This document shows positions 40,759 to 48,326 of a DNA stretch of 64,000 nucleotides, in pieces. A program made the position numbers and the translations under genes. Each line of letters begins with the position of its first letter. Positions within the stretch are counted from its first letter, which is position 1. Origin of the DNA: Novosphingopyxis sp965218915. Lineage in GTDB: Bacteria > Pseudomonadota > Alphaproteobacteria > Sphingomonadales > Sphingomonadaceae. The stretch is taken from positions 434,001 to 498,000 of the forward strand of contig NZ_OZ244708.1 in assembly GCF_965218915.1 (NCBI RefSeq). The letters are read 5' to 3'. The notes beneath the pieces were generated by a model. That model searched no databases and was not told the origin of the DNA. It was given only the letters and a program-made list of their open reading frames with translations.

Positions 40759-41457
40759 ATGAACGAAAGCGGCAAGCAGGCGGTGGTCCTCCTCTCGGGG
40801 GGCCTGGATTCGATGGTGGCGGGCGGCATCGCGCGCGAACAGGGGTTCGATATCCTGGCGCTGACCGTCGACTACGGCCAGCGCCACAAGATCGAGTTGC
40901 AAAGCGCCGCTGCGATCGCGCGGGCGCTGGATGTGAAGCGGCATGTCGTCCTGCCGCTCGATCTGACGCAATTCGGCGGATCGGCGCTGACCGCCGACAT
41001 CGCCGTGCCCAAGGACGGGGTCGGCAACGGGATTCCGGTCACTTACGTCCCCGCACGCAATACCATCTTTCTGTCGCTGTGCCTGGGCTGGGCCGAGGCG
41101 GCGGGCGCGCGCGACCTGGTGGTCGGCGTCAACGCCCTCGATTATTCGGGCTATCCCGATTGCCGGCCCGAATTCATCGACGCCTTCCAGCGGCTCGCCA
41201 TGCTGGGCACCAAGGCGGGCGATGCGCAGGAAAGCTTCGAGGTGCGCGCGCCGCTGCAATATATGACCAAGGCAAGCATCGCGGCCGAAGCGATCCGGCT
41301 GCGGCTCGATCCGGCGATGAGCTGGTCCTGCTACGATCCTACGCCCGATCTGAAACATTGCGGCCGCTGCGACAGCTGCCGCCTGCGCCATGCGGGGTTC
41401 GTCGAGGCGGGCATCGAAGACCCGACGGTGTATGCGGTGAAGCCCGAGGTTGGATGA
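40759..41457 (+). CDS. queC: 7-cyano-7-deazaguanine synthase
   Basis: QueC turns 7-carboxy-7-deazaguanine into preQ0 for queuosine. The protein has 232 residues. The PP-loop ATP site is VVLLSGGLDSMVAGGIA, and the C-terminal zinc cysteines are in CYDPTPDLKHCGRCDSCRLRH, four in all. The start is ATG 40759. queE lies 99 bases downstream with a repeat remnant between them; together they make preQ0 from the QueD product. Confidence 0.95.
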   Translation: MNESGKQAVVLLSGGLDSMVAGGIAREQGFDILALTVDYGQRHKIELQSAAAIARALDVKRHVVLPLDLTQFGGSALTADIAVPKDGVGNGIPVTYVPARNTIFLSLCLGWAEAAGARDLVVGVNALDYSGYPDCRPEFIDAFQRLAMLGTKAGDAQESFEVRAPLQYMTKASIAAEAIRLRLDPAMSWSCYDPTPDLKHCGRCDSCRLRHAGFVEAGIEDPTVYAVKPEVG

Positions 41458-41477
41458 GAACCATATCCGAATATCTG

Positions 41478-41531
41478 CAGGAGCACATCCGGGAACCTCA
41501 CCTGCTGGGCTCCTACCTTCGCAGGAGCGCA
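41478..41531. repeat. Degenerate family D repeat, copy 3
   Basis: The right arm GGGCTCCTACCTTCGCAGGAGCG is clear; the left arm is reduced to GCAGGAGC. It lies between queC and queE. Confidence 0.6.
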
Positions 41532-41556
41532 ATGACGTGGTCGTAGTCCAAGCCCG

Positions 41557-42189
41557 ATGAGTTACGCGGTCAAAGAAATCTTTCCCACGCTGCAGGGCGA
41601 GGGCGCGCAGGCTGGACGCCGCGCGGTGTTCCTGCGCTTCGCCGGCTGCAATCTGTGGACCGGACGCGAGCAGGACCGCGCGGCAGCGATCTGCCGATTT
41701 TGCGACACCGATTTCGTCGGAATGGATGGCGAGAATGGCGCACGCTATTCGGATGCCGACGCGTTGGCGGACAAAGTCGCGTCCTTATGGGGCGAGGGCG
41801 AAGACCGCCGCTATGTGGTGATGACCGGCGGCGAGCCGATGCTGCAGGTCGACGATGCGCTCATCGACGCGCTTCATAGGCGCGGTTTCGAGATCGCGGT
41901 CGAGAGCAACGGCACGTTGCCGGTGCCGCGAAGTATCGACTGGATCTGCATCAGCCCCAAGGCGGGATCGAAAACGGTTCAGCGCTCGGGCGACGAATTG
42001 AAGCTGGTCTGGCCGCAGCCCGGATCGGACTGGGCTGCCATGCAGGAATGGGCGTTCGATCATCATCTGATCCAGCCGATGGATAGCGCCGCGCCCGATG
42101 CCAACCGCGCTGCAGCGATCCGCTTCGTCGAGGAGCATCCCGGCTGGCGGCTGTCGCTGCAAACGCACAAATTGCTCGGTCTGCCCTGA
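41557..42189 (+). CDS. queE: 7-carboxy-7-deazaguanine synthase (radical SAM)
   Basis: QueE rearranges carboxy-tetrahydropterin into 7-carboxy-7-deazaguanine using a [4Fe-4S] cluster and S-adenosylmethionine. The 210-residue protein has the atypical cluster motif with an enlarged first gap: Cys31, then Cys46 and Cys49 (C-x14-C-x2-C). GEG at 14-16 and MTGGEPMLQ match the SAM-binding part. This is the form of QueE with the expanded loop, known from other bacteria. It is the last gene of the queuosine pair. Confidence 0.93.
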   Translation: MSYAVKEIFPTLQGEGAQAGRRAVFLRFAGCNLWTGREQDRAAAICRFCDTDFVGMDGENGARYSDADALADKVASLWGEGEDRRYVVMTGGEPMLQVDDALIDALHRRGFEIAVESNGTLPVPRSIDWICISPKAGSKTVQRSGDELKLVWPQPGSDWAAMQEWAFDHHLIQPMDSAAPDANRAAAIRFVEEHPGWRLSLQTHKLLGLP

Positions 42190-42273
42190 AGACCGCCGGC
42201 AAGGCAGAAGACATAATCATCAAAGTAAAAGGGCCGCCGAAGCAGCCCTATTTCCATTGTTACCCTCTACCCG

Positions 42274-42630
42274 TCAGTTGATTGTCGGGCACAGGCTGTC
42301 CGCAATCTGATCAACTCCTGTGGGCTTTTGGAAGAGCCGAACATCGGCCAAGTCGGCAGGCAAGGAGGCTGCATTGCAATGGCCGCTATGGAACACGAAG
42401 GGAATATCCTTGTCCTTGAGCAGCATGGCCGCCGGAAACACATCCTGCCCGGCCAGATCGACATCGAGGATCGCCGCGTCGATCGTTTGCGGTCCATCGA
42501 TACAATCGAGGCAGTCGTCCAGCGACATGCAAGGTCCGATCACGGCGAGACCGCGCTCGCGCAGACGGTCGACCATATCGAGGGCGATCAGGATCTCGTC
42601 TTCGGCCACCATGACTGTGAAATTTTTCAT
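42274..42630 (-). CDS. Single-domain response regulator
   Basis: A 118-residue receiver domain without an output domain. The acidic pair is in VAEDEILIA (8-16), the phospho-acceptor is Asp56 in AAILDVDLAG, and the conserved Lys is in LFQKPTG. It is transcribed right after the histidine kinase gene (five-base gap), so it is the likely cognate receiver or a phosphate sink. Kinase-receiver pairs of this kind often feed the general stress response in alphaproteobacteria, but PhyR and EcfG genes are not in this window. Confidence 0.88.
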   Translation of the reverse strand: MKNFTVMVAEDEILIALDMVDRLRERGLAVIGPCMSLDDCLDCIDGPQTIDAAILDVDLAGQDVFPAAMLLKDKDIPFVFHSGHCNAASLPADLADVRLFQKPTGVDQIADSLCPTIN

Positions 42631-42635
42631 ATATG

Positions 42636-44003
42636 TTAAACTTGAGTCTCGACGCCCGGTTCCCGCTGCAGCGCAAAAAACAATTTCGCCTTAAGTCCTG
42701 CCGCTTGCCAGTCGGCCTCGAAGCCGCCGCCGATCTGGCGCAGGCTCTGCATGATGAGCTGGCTGCCGAAGCCCTTGCCGTCCTCTCCCGGCGCCGCCGT
42801 TTCCGGCCCGCCGCGCTCGGTCCAGTCGAGGACGATCCGGCCCGGCTCCCCGACCGTTTCCGCCGCTTCCTCGTGCCAGTGAATGGTGATGGTGCCACCG
42901 GTCTCGCGCGACCAGGCGCCATATTTCACCGCGTTCGTCGCCAGTTCGTGCAGCGCGAGGCCGATCGGCGTGGCGATGCGCTGGACGAGCTCGACCGCCG
43001 GGCCGTCGGCTTCGCAGCGTAGCTGCCCGGAGAGATAGGGCGCCAGCACATTATCGACCAGCGAGCCCAAGCTAACCGCCCGTCCGCCGTCCTGGTCGAG
43101 CGTAAGTTGGTGCGCGCGGGCCAGCGCATTGACTCGCTCTCGCATCTTCTCGCCCGCCAGCTTGGCATCGGTCTCGCGCCGCGCCGTCATGCTGATGATC
43201 GCCATCACCACGGCGAACAGGTTTTTCACGCGGTGATTGAGCTCGCGGCTGATCAGCTCGACCTGCTCCTTGGCCTCGGTGATTTCGCTCAGTTCGGTTT
43301 CGGTCTGAAGCAGGCGCGAATTGCGCCACAGCAAATAGGCGATCAAGAGCAGCAGCAGCAACAGCACGACGATCACTACGAGCACCTGCTGCCCGCCGAT
43401 CTGCTCGTAATTGGTCGCCGCCTTCAGGCTGCGCGTCTGGCGCTTATATTCATAGTCCTCATATCGGTCGATCAGTTCGCGCAGGCTATCCATGCGCGCC
43501 ATGCCGTTTCCCGCCTGCACCCGTGCGACCGCCTCGACGCGGCGGCCCCGGAGGGCCATCTTCACACTGCGGTCGGCATCGGCGAAATGCTCCTTCACCA
43601 GTTGGTCGATCCGCGCGAGCCAGCCTTCCTGCGGACCTTCCATATTCCCATAGGCATAAGTCTTTAGCTCGTCGAGCAGCTGTTCCTCGCGTTCGGCGGC
43701 GATCTTAAGCGGCTGCAGGAAGCGGCGCTGCCCGGTGAGCAAATAGCCGCGCTGTCCGGTTTCGATGTCGACCGCGAGCGCGCGAACCTTTTCCAGCCGC
43801 GCGATAACGCCGGTGGTATATTGGCTCGCCTCGCGCGCCTCGCGCTCGCTGTCGATCGCGCCCATGATGGCGATGCCGCCCGACAGCAGGATCAGGATGG
43901 CGAGCGCCACCGCAGCCGGCAGCAGCGTGGTGCCATAGCCATGCTGCCGCTCGGGGCTGAGCAGTTCGTGCCAGATGCGTTTCGCGCGTTCGATCATTTC
44001 CAA
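42636..44003 (-). CDS. CHASE3-containing histidine kinase of the HisKA_2/HWE type
   Basis: A 455-residue membrane kinase. Two hydrophobic segments (about 26-50 and 206-226) flank an extracytoplasmic domain of CHASE3 type (helical, with ETGQRGYLLTGQRRFL). The dimerisation and phosphoacceptor helix has ELNHRVKNLFAVV, with His257, characteristic of HisKA_2. The ATPase part has ALHELATNAVKYGA and GFGSQLI at the G2 position; the classical G1 box is weak, as usual for this class. The likely start is MEMIERAKR at 44003 or the ATG two codons later. It precedes the single receiver gene. Confidence 0.9.
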   Translation of the reverse strand: MEMIERAKRIWHELLSPERQHGYGTTLLPAAVALAILILLSGGIAIMGAIDSEREAREASQYTTGVIARLEKVRALAVDIETGQRGYLLTGQRRFLQPLKIAAEREEQLLDELKTYAYGNMEGPQEGWLARIDQLVKEHFADADRSVKMALRGRRVEAVARVQAGNGMARMDSLRELIDRYEDYEYKRQTRSLKAATNYEQIGGQQVLVVIVVLLLLLLLIAYLLWRNSRLLQTETELSEITEAKEQVELISRELNHRVKNLFAVVMAIISMTARRETDAKLAGEKMRERVNALARAHQLTLDQDGGRAVSLGSLVDNVLAPYLSGQLRCEADGPAVELVQRIATPIGLALHELATNAVKYGAWSRETGGTITIHWHEEAAETVGEPGRIVLDWTERGGPETAAPGEDGKGFGSQLIMQSLRQIGGGFEADWQAAGLKAKLFFALQREPGVETQV

Positions 44004-44115
44004 CCGATCCCGTAACGAAAGCCATGCGGGTGGACAAGCCGCGCTCGGCAGGGCGATTCGCGGTTTGGGCGCTGCAATTGACCGGGAGCGGCGTGCTGCC
44101 TACATCGCGCCTCCT

Positions 44116-45459
44116 ATGCTGAGCGAACAACAGGCGCTGGAACGCGCGCAGATGCTGGTCTCCGCCGCGCTCGATGCGGGCGCGGACGCTGCCGACGCGC
44201 TCTATGCGGGCGGCGCGGCCACGGAAATATCGGTGCGGCTAGGCAAGCTGGAGGACGCCGGTCGCTCGGAGGGTGAGGAAATCGGGCTGAGGCTGTTCGT
44301 GGGCCAGCGATCGGCCAGCGTGTCGAGCAGCGCGCTCGCGCCTGAACTGCTGCGCGATCTCGCCGAGCGCGCGGTGGCAATGGCCAAAGCCGCGCCGGAA
44401 GATCCCTATGCCGGCCTAGCGCCCCAAGAGCGGCTGATGACCGGGCCGGCGCCTGCGCTTGATCTCGACGATGGCGGCGCGCAGGGTCCCGAAGCGCTGC
44501 GCGAGGCGGCGCTGGCAGCCGAGGACGCGGCGCGCGCGGTGCCCGGCGTGTCGAACAGCGAGGGCGGCGGGGCGAGCACGGGCCGCTCGGTCGTCGCGCT
44601 CGCCACCAGCACGGGCTTTGGCGGCTCCTATACCCGCTCGAGCCACAGCCTGTCGGCCAGCGTGCTGGCGGGCGAGGGCGCGGCCAAGGAGCGCGATCAT
44701 GCCTATCGCACCGCGCGCCACGCCTCCGACCTGCCCGGCCCCGCCGCCATCGGCCAGCAGGCGGGGGAGCGCGCGGTTGCCCGGCTCGATCCGGCTGCGA
44801 TCAAGGGCGGACCGATGCCGGTCCTGTTCGATCCGCGCGTCGGGGGTTCGCTGATCGGCCATCTGCTCGGCGCGATCTCCGGCCCCTCGGTGGCGCGCCG
44901 CGCGACATTTTTGCTCGATGCGATGGGCGAGGCGCTATTCGACGGTGGCGTGACCATTATCGACGATCCGCACCGGATGCGCGGACTTGGCTCCAAGGCA
45001 TTCGACGGAGAGGGCCTGCCGACCGCTCGTTCCAAACTGATCGACAGGGGGGTGCTGACGCAATGGTTGCTCAACGTCTCGTCCGCCCGCCAATTGGGGC
45101 TGGAGCCGAACGGCCACGCCACCCGCGGCGCCGGTGGATCGCCCGGCGTCGGCGCGACGAACGTGCATATGGAGCCGGGCAACGAGAGCCCTGCCGCGCT
45201 GATGGCGAACATCGAACGCGGCGTCTATCTGACCGAGCTGATCGGCCAGGGCGTCAACGGCGTGACCGGCGATTACAGCCGCGGCGCGGGCGGCTTCCTG
45301 ATCGAGCAGGGCGAGATCACCCGGCCGGTCAGCGAGTTCACCGTGGCGGGGAACCTCAAGGACATGTTCGCCGCGATGGTGCCCGCCGACGATCTGGAGT
45401 TCATCCGCGGGCTCAACGTGCCGACCTTGCGCGTCGACGGCATGACCGTGGCGGCGTGA
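44116..45459 (+). CDS. pmbA: TldD/PmbA-family metalloprotease subunit
   Basis: The TldE-like partner of TldD in an intracellular protease that matures peptides such as microcin precursors and CcdA. The 447-residue protein has GIGLRLFVGQRSASVSSS near residue 60 and the conserved C-terminal part NVHMEPGNESPAALM...GVNGVTGDYSRGAGGFLIE, including GVYLTELIGQGVNG. The HExxxH zinc motif belongs to TldD, and is absent here, fitting PmbA. The ATG at 44116 gives MLSEQQALERAQML; the frame extends upstream to 43975 but into the divergent promoter zone. No tldD gene is nearby. Confidence 0.9.
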   Translation: MLSEQQALERAQMLVSAALDAGADAADALYAGGAATEISVRLGKLEDAGRSEGEEIGLRLFVGQRSASVSSSALAPELLRDLAERAVAMAKAAPEDPYAGLAPQERLMTGPAPALDLDDGGAQGPEALREAALAAEDAARAVPGVSNSEGGGASTGRSVVALATSTGFGGSYTRSSHSLSASVLAGEGAAKERDHAYRTARHASDLPGPAAIGQQAGERAVARLDPAAIKGGPMPVLFDPRVGGSLIGHLLGAISGPSVARRATFLLDAMGEALFDGGVTIIDDPHRMRGLGSKAFDGEGLPTARSKLIDRGVLTQWLLNVSSARQLGLEPNGHATRGAGGSPGVGATNVHMEPGNESPAALMANIERGVYLTELIGQGVNGVTGDYSRGAGGFLIEQGEITRPVSEFTVAGNLKDMFAAMVPADDLEFIRGLNVPTLRVDGMTVAA

Positions 45460-45480
45460 GCGAGCAGCGGTTAATATCGT

Positions 45481-45576
45481 CGTCGTTGCGAGGAGCCGGA
45501 GGCGACGAAGCAATCCAGGGCCAATACGGCGCTGCAACGGCCCTGGATTGCTTCGGCCCGTGGGCTCGCAATGACG
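45481..45576. repeat. Inverted repeat element, family E, full copy
   Basis: CGTCGTTGCGAGGAGCCGGA and onward through CCAGGG at the left, answered by CCCTGGATTGCTTCGG and GCTCGCAATGACG at the right. A half copy is at 22479-22519. It separates pmbA from the IMPase-family gene and ends 20 bases before that gene's start. Confidence 0.85.
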
Positions 45577-45595
45577 ATGGATGGTTGGGAGCGGG

Positions 45596-46390
45596 ATGAT
45601 TCCATTCGACCCCGATCAGATCATCATCGCGGCGCGCGAGGCGGGCGACCTTGCGCTCGCGCGCTGGCGCGAGGGCGGGCAGCCCGATTGCAAGATATGG
45701 GAGAAGAAGCCCGGCCATCCGGTCTGCGATATCGATCTGGGGGTCGACGAACTGCTGAAGGAACGCCTCGCCGCTATTCTTCCCGAGGCCGGCTGGCTCA
45801 GCGAGGAAACCGTCGACGACAGCGACCGGACGCGGCGCGAATGGACCTGGCTGGTCGATCCCATCGACGGCACGCGCGACTATATCCGCGGGCGCAAGGG
45901 CTGGGCGATCTCGATCGCGCTGATGAAGGCGGGCCGGCCGGTCTTCTCGGTGATCCACGCGCCGGTCGGGGACCGCTGCTTCACCGCACGCAAAGGCGAC
46001 GGCGCTTGGCTCAATGGCGCCTCGATCCACGCCAGCGCGCGCGAGGAGATCACCGGCGCGCGCGTGCCCAGCGACGGCCTCGCCAAGGCCGACCGCGACC
46101 TGGCGATGGTGCCCAAGCCGAACAGCATCGCCCTGCGCATCTGCATGGTGGCGAGCGGGGAGGCCGATCTGGTGGCGACCCTGCGCTGGGGAAACGAGTG
46201 GGACGTCGCCGCGGCGAACCTGATCGCGGCGGAAGCCGGCGCGATCGTCAGCGACGCGCTGGGCGACCCGATCCGCTACAACAAGGCCAGCCCCAAGGAT
46301 TTCGGCCTGATCGTGTGCGCGCCAGGTATTCACGGCGCGGTGGTGGAGCGGCTGGCGGATCGCGCGGCGGAGATACTGGCGGGGAATTAG
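45596..46390 (+). CDS. Inositol monophosphatase / 3'(2'),5'-bisphosphate nucleotidase family
   Basis: A magnesium-dependent phosphatase of 264 residues. The metal motifs are LSEETVDD, DPIDGTRDYIRG, and the last-metal segment ANEWDVAAANLIAAEAGAIV, here read as NEWDVAAA. This could be CysQ (removing 3'-phosphate from PAP) or a general IMPase; the length and DPIDGTRDY form fit CysQ better. The ATG at 45596 after GGGAGCGGG is preferred over an in-frame ATG at 45581. A repeat follows. Confidence 0.88.
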   Translation: MIPFDPDQIIIAAREAGDLALARWREGGQPDCKIWEKKPGHPVCDIDLGVDELLKERLAAILPEAGWLSEETVDDSDRTRREWTWLVDPIDGTRDYIRGRKGWAISIALMKAGRPVFSVIHAPVGDRCFTARKGDGAWLNGASIHASAREEITGARVPSDGLAKADRDLAMVPKPNSIALRICMVASGEADLVATLRWGNEWDVAAANLIAAEAGAIVSDALGDPIRYNKASPKDFGLIVCAPGIHGAVVERLADRAAEILAGN

Positions 46391-46416
46391 TCCGCCGTGT
46401 GAGGAAACAAAAAACG

Positions 46417-46509
46417 CCGTCATCCCGGACTTGATCCGGGATCCAGGGCGGCTACAGCACCAACGTCGCGCTGCCGGGCACTGGATTCCGGGTCAAGCCC
46501 GGAATGACG
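46417..46509. repeat. Inverted repeat element, family C, copy 2
   Basis: CCGTCATCCCGGACTTGATC at the left and ACTGGATTCCGGGTCAAGCC through GAATGACG at the right. Its right end overlaps the last five codons and stop of crtB, which is transcribed on the minus strand. Confidence 0.86.
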
Positions 46510-47566
46510 AAGTTTGGGATAGGGAATTCCGGTTCCACAGCCCCTCGCGCCCGACAGGTTCCACGCTCGCTCCCGCCTGCGCCCGCGCGCGCGCTACCCA
46601 CAGCAGCTTTTCCCGCTTGCCCGTATGCACGCGGTGGTCCCAGGCATGGGCGCCGCGCGCGCGGACCTCGCGGGCGATGTCGCCGTAGATGCCCGCCGCC
46701 GCCAGCACCGCCCAGCGGCTGCGCAAGGGCAGCGCCTCCGCCCCGACCCGCGCCGACGCTTCGTAGCGTTCGGAGGCATCCGCGAGCCGCTTGCCCATCG
46801 CCACCAGCGCGGGCCGGAACGGGGGTTTGAGATGCTGGCCGGGCGGAATGTCGAACTCGGCCAGCCATTCCATCGGCAGATAGCAACGCCCGGCGGCATC
46901 GTCCTCCGCCAGATCGCGCGCGATATTGGCGAGCTGGAACGCCAGACCCAGATCGCAGGCCCTGTCCAGCGTCGCTTCGTCGTCCGCGTCCACGCCCATC
47001 ACGACCGCCATCATGCACCCCACCGCGCCCGCGACATGATAGCAATAGCGGTAGAGATCGTTCTCGGAGCGCGGCCGCCACTCCTCGGTATCGAGCGCGA
47101 AGCCCGCAATGACATCGTCCGCGAAGCGCCGCGGAATGCCGCATTCGCGCGCGACCACGCCGAAGCCGTCGAAGGCGGGCTCGCCGGTTACCGTGCCGTT
47201 CCACGCGGCGTCGGTCATGCCTTTGAGATAGCCGAGGCGGTCGGCGGCATCGTCGATCACGCTCATGCCGCGGCCATGGTCCTGCCCGTCGGCGAGGTCA
47301 TCGCATTTGCGGCACCAAGCATAGAGCAGCCAGGCGCGCTCGCGCGTTTCCCGGTCGAACAGGCGCGAGGCGAGCGCGAAGCTGCGCGAGCCCTTGGCGA
47401 TGCTGTCCTTGGCATGCGCGACAAGCGCGGGTCTATCCAAGCCCCTCCCCTTCAGGGGTGGGGTTGGGGTGGGGACTCCCTCCGCAGGACGTGTTTGATC
47501 GATAGCCCCCACCCCCGGCCCCTCCCCTGGAGGAGGGGGGGAAAGGAAACCGCTTTTATCGCTCAC
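46493..47566 (-). CDS. crtB: Phytoene synthase (squalene/phytoene synthase family)
   Basis: CrtB condenses two geranylgeranyl diphosphates to phytoene. The Asp-rich motifs are CDDLADGQD (first) and IARDLAEDDAAGRCYLP (second), with YCYHVAGAVGCMM between. Residues from about 45 onward match the family, beginning with LVAHAKDSIAKGSRSFALA. The first 40 residues are Pro/Gly-rich (PPPPGEGPGVG, then PTPTPPLKGRG) and are a translation of the palindromic element at 47441-47541; the last residues SSFRA come from the family C repeat. The gene overlaps the LOG-family gene by four bases. An internal start near the conserved core cannot be ruled out. Confidence 0.9.
   Translation of the reverse strand: MSDKSGFLSPPPPGEGPGVGAIDQTRPAEGVPTPTPPLKGRGLDRPALVAHAKDSIAKGSRSFALASRLFDRETRERAWLLYAWCRKCDDLADGQDHGRGMSVIDDAADRLGYLKGMTDAAWNGTVTGEPAFDGFGVVARECGIPRRFADDVIAGFALDTEEWRPRSENDLYRYCYHVAGAVGCMMAVVMGVDADDEATLDRACDLGLAFQLANIARDLAEDDAAGRCYLPMEWLAEFDIPPGQHLKPPFRPALVAMGKRLADASERYEASARVGAEALPLRSRWAVLAAAGIYGDIAREVRARGAHAWDHRVHTGKREKLLWVARARAQAGASVEPVGREGLWNRNSLSQTSSFRA
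47441..47541. repeat. Palindromic element inside the 5' end of crtB, family B
   Basis: GCCCCTCCCCTTCAGGGGTG at the left and GGCCCCTCCCCTGGAGGAGG at the right, each with its own short palindrome, and GGGGTGGGG/CCCCACCCC words between. It is within the crtB reading frame and has kept that frame open. Confidence 0.8.
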
Positions 47567-48156
47567 AGATCGTCCGCCTTCATCTGGAAGATCGTGCGGT
47601 GCGGTTCGTACGATCCCAGCTTGTCCACCAGCGCGCCGATCGCATCCGCCACCACCATGATCCCGGCATGCTGCGCGCGGATGAAGCCGACGTCGATCAT
47701 CTGCCGGTTGAACGCGATCAGATGATCATAGAATCCGTTCACGTTGAGCAGCCCGACCGGACTGTCATGATAGCCGAGCTGCGCCCAGCTGATCGCCTCC
47801 CACAGCTCGTCCATCGTGCCGACGCCGCCGGGCAGGGTGACGAAGCCGTCCGACAGATCGGTGAAAGCCTGTTTGCGCGCGTGCATGCCGGGCACGACAT
47901 GCAGTTCGGTGCAGCCGCGATGCGCGACTTCGCTGCCGACCAGCGCTTCCGGGATCACCCCGATCACCTCGCCGCCCGCGCTGAGCGCCGCATCCGCCAC
48001 CGCGCCCATCAGCCCCAGCCTGCCGCCGCCATAGATCACGCGGATGCCGCGCTCGGCCAACGCGCTGCCGACGGTACGCGCCGTGTCGATATAGACGGGA
48101 TCTGCGGGCGTGGCGGAGCCGCAATAGACGGCGAGGCTGGTGAGAGTGCGGGACAT
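47563..48156 (-). CDS. LOG-family Rossmann-fold protein (cytokinin riboside 5'-monophosphate phosphoribohydrolase-like)
   Basis: A 197-residue TIGR00730/LOG-type protein. The family motifs GGRLGLMGAVADAALSAGGEVIGVIP and LPGGVGTMDELWEAISW, with the PGGxGTxxE signature, are both present, and support hydrolysis of nucleoside monophosphates at the N-glycosidic bond. In bacteria the physiological substrate is often unclear. It sits upstream of crtB and overlaps it by four bases, so crtB is probably read from the same transcript. Confidence 0.9.
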   Translation of the reverse strand: MSRTLTSLAVYCGSATPADPVYIDTARTVGSALAERGIRVIYGGGRLGLMGAVADAALSAGGEVIGVIPEALVGSEVAHRGCTELHVVPGMHARKQAFTDLSDGFVTLPGGVGTMDELWEAISWAQLGYHDSPVGLLNVNGFYDHLIAFNRQMIDVGFIRAQHAGIMVVADAIGALVDKLGSYEPHRTIFQMKADDL

Positions 48157-48219
48157 GGGGGTGCGTTAGCCGGGAGAGGAGCGGGGTGTCGAGAGGGATG
48201 GGGCTGCCATTACTATCAA

Positions 48220-48303
48220 CGTCATCCCGGACTTGATCCGGGTTCCAGGGCGAGATGGAACTGCCGCTGGACCCTGGATTCCGGCTTCCGCCGGAATGAC
48301 GAC
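48220..48303. repeat. Inverted repeat element, family C, copy 3
   Basis: CGTCATCCCGGACTTGATCC at the left and CCTGGATTCCGGCTTCCGCC through GGAATGACG at the right. It lies between crtI and the LOG-family gene on the minus strand. Confidence 0.85.
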
Positions 48304-48326
48304 GGTTTGTGTGATAGGGGCTGCCC

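Noticed and set aside
42190..42273. Terminator after queE
   Set aside because: Only a five-base-pair stem AGGGC/GCCCT with a ten-base loop and a broken T run; too weak to claim.
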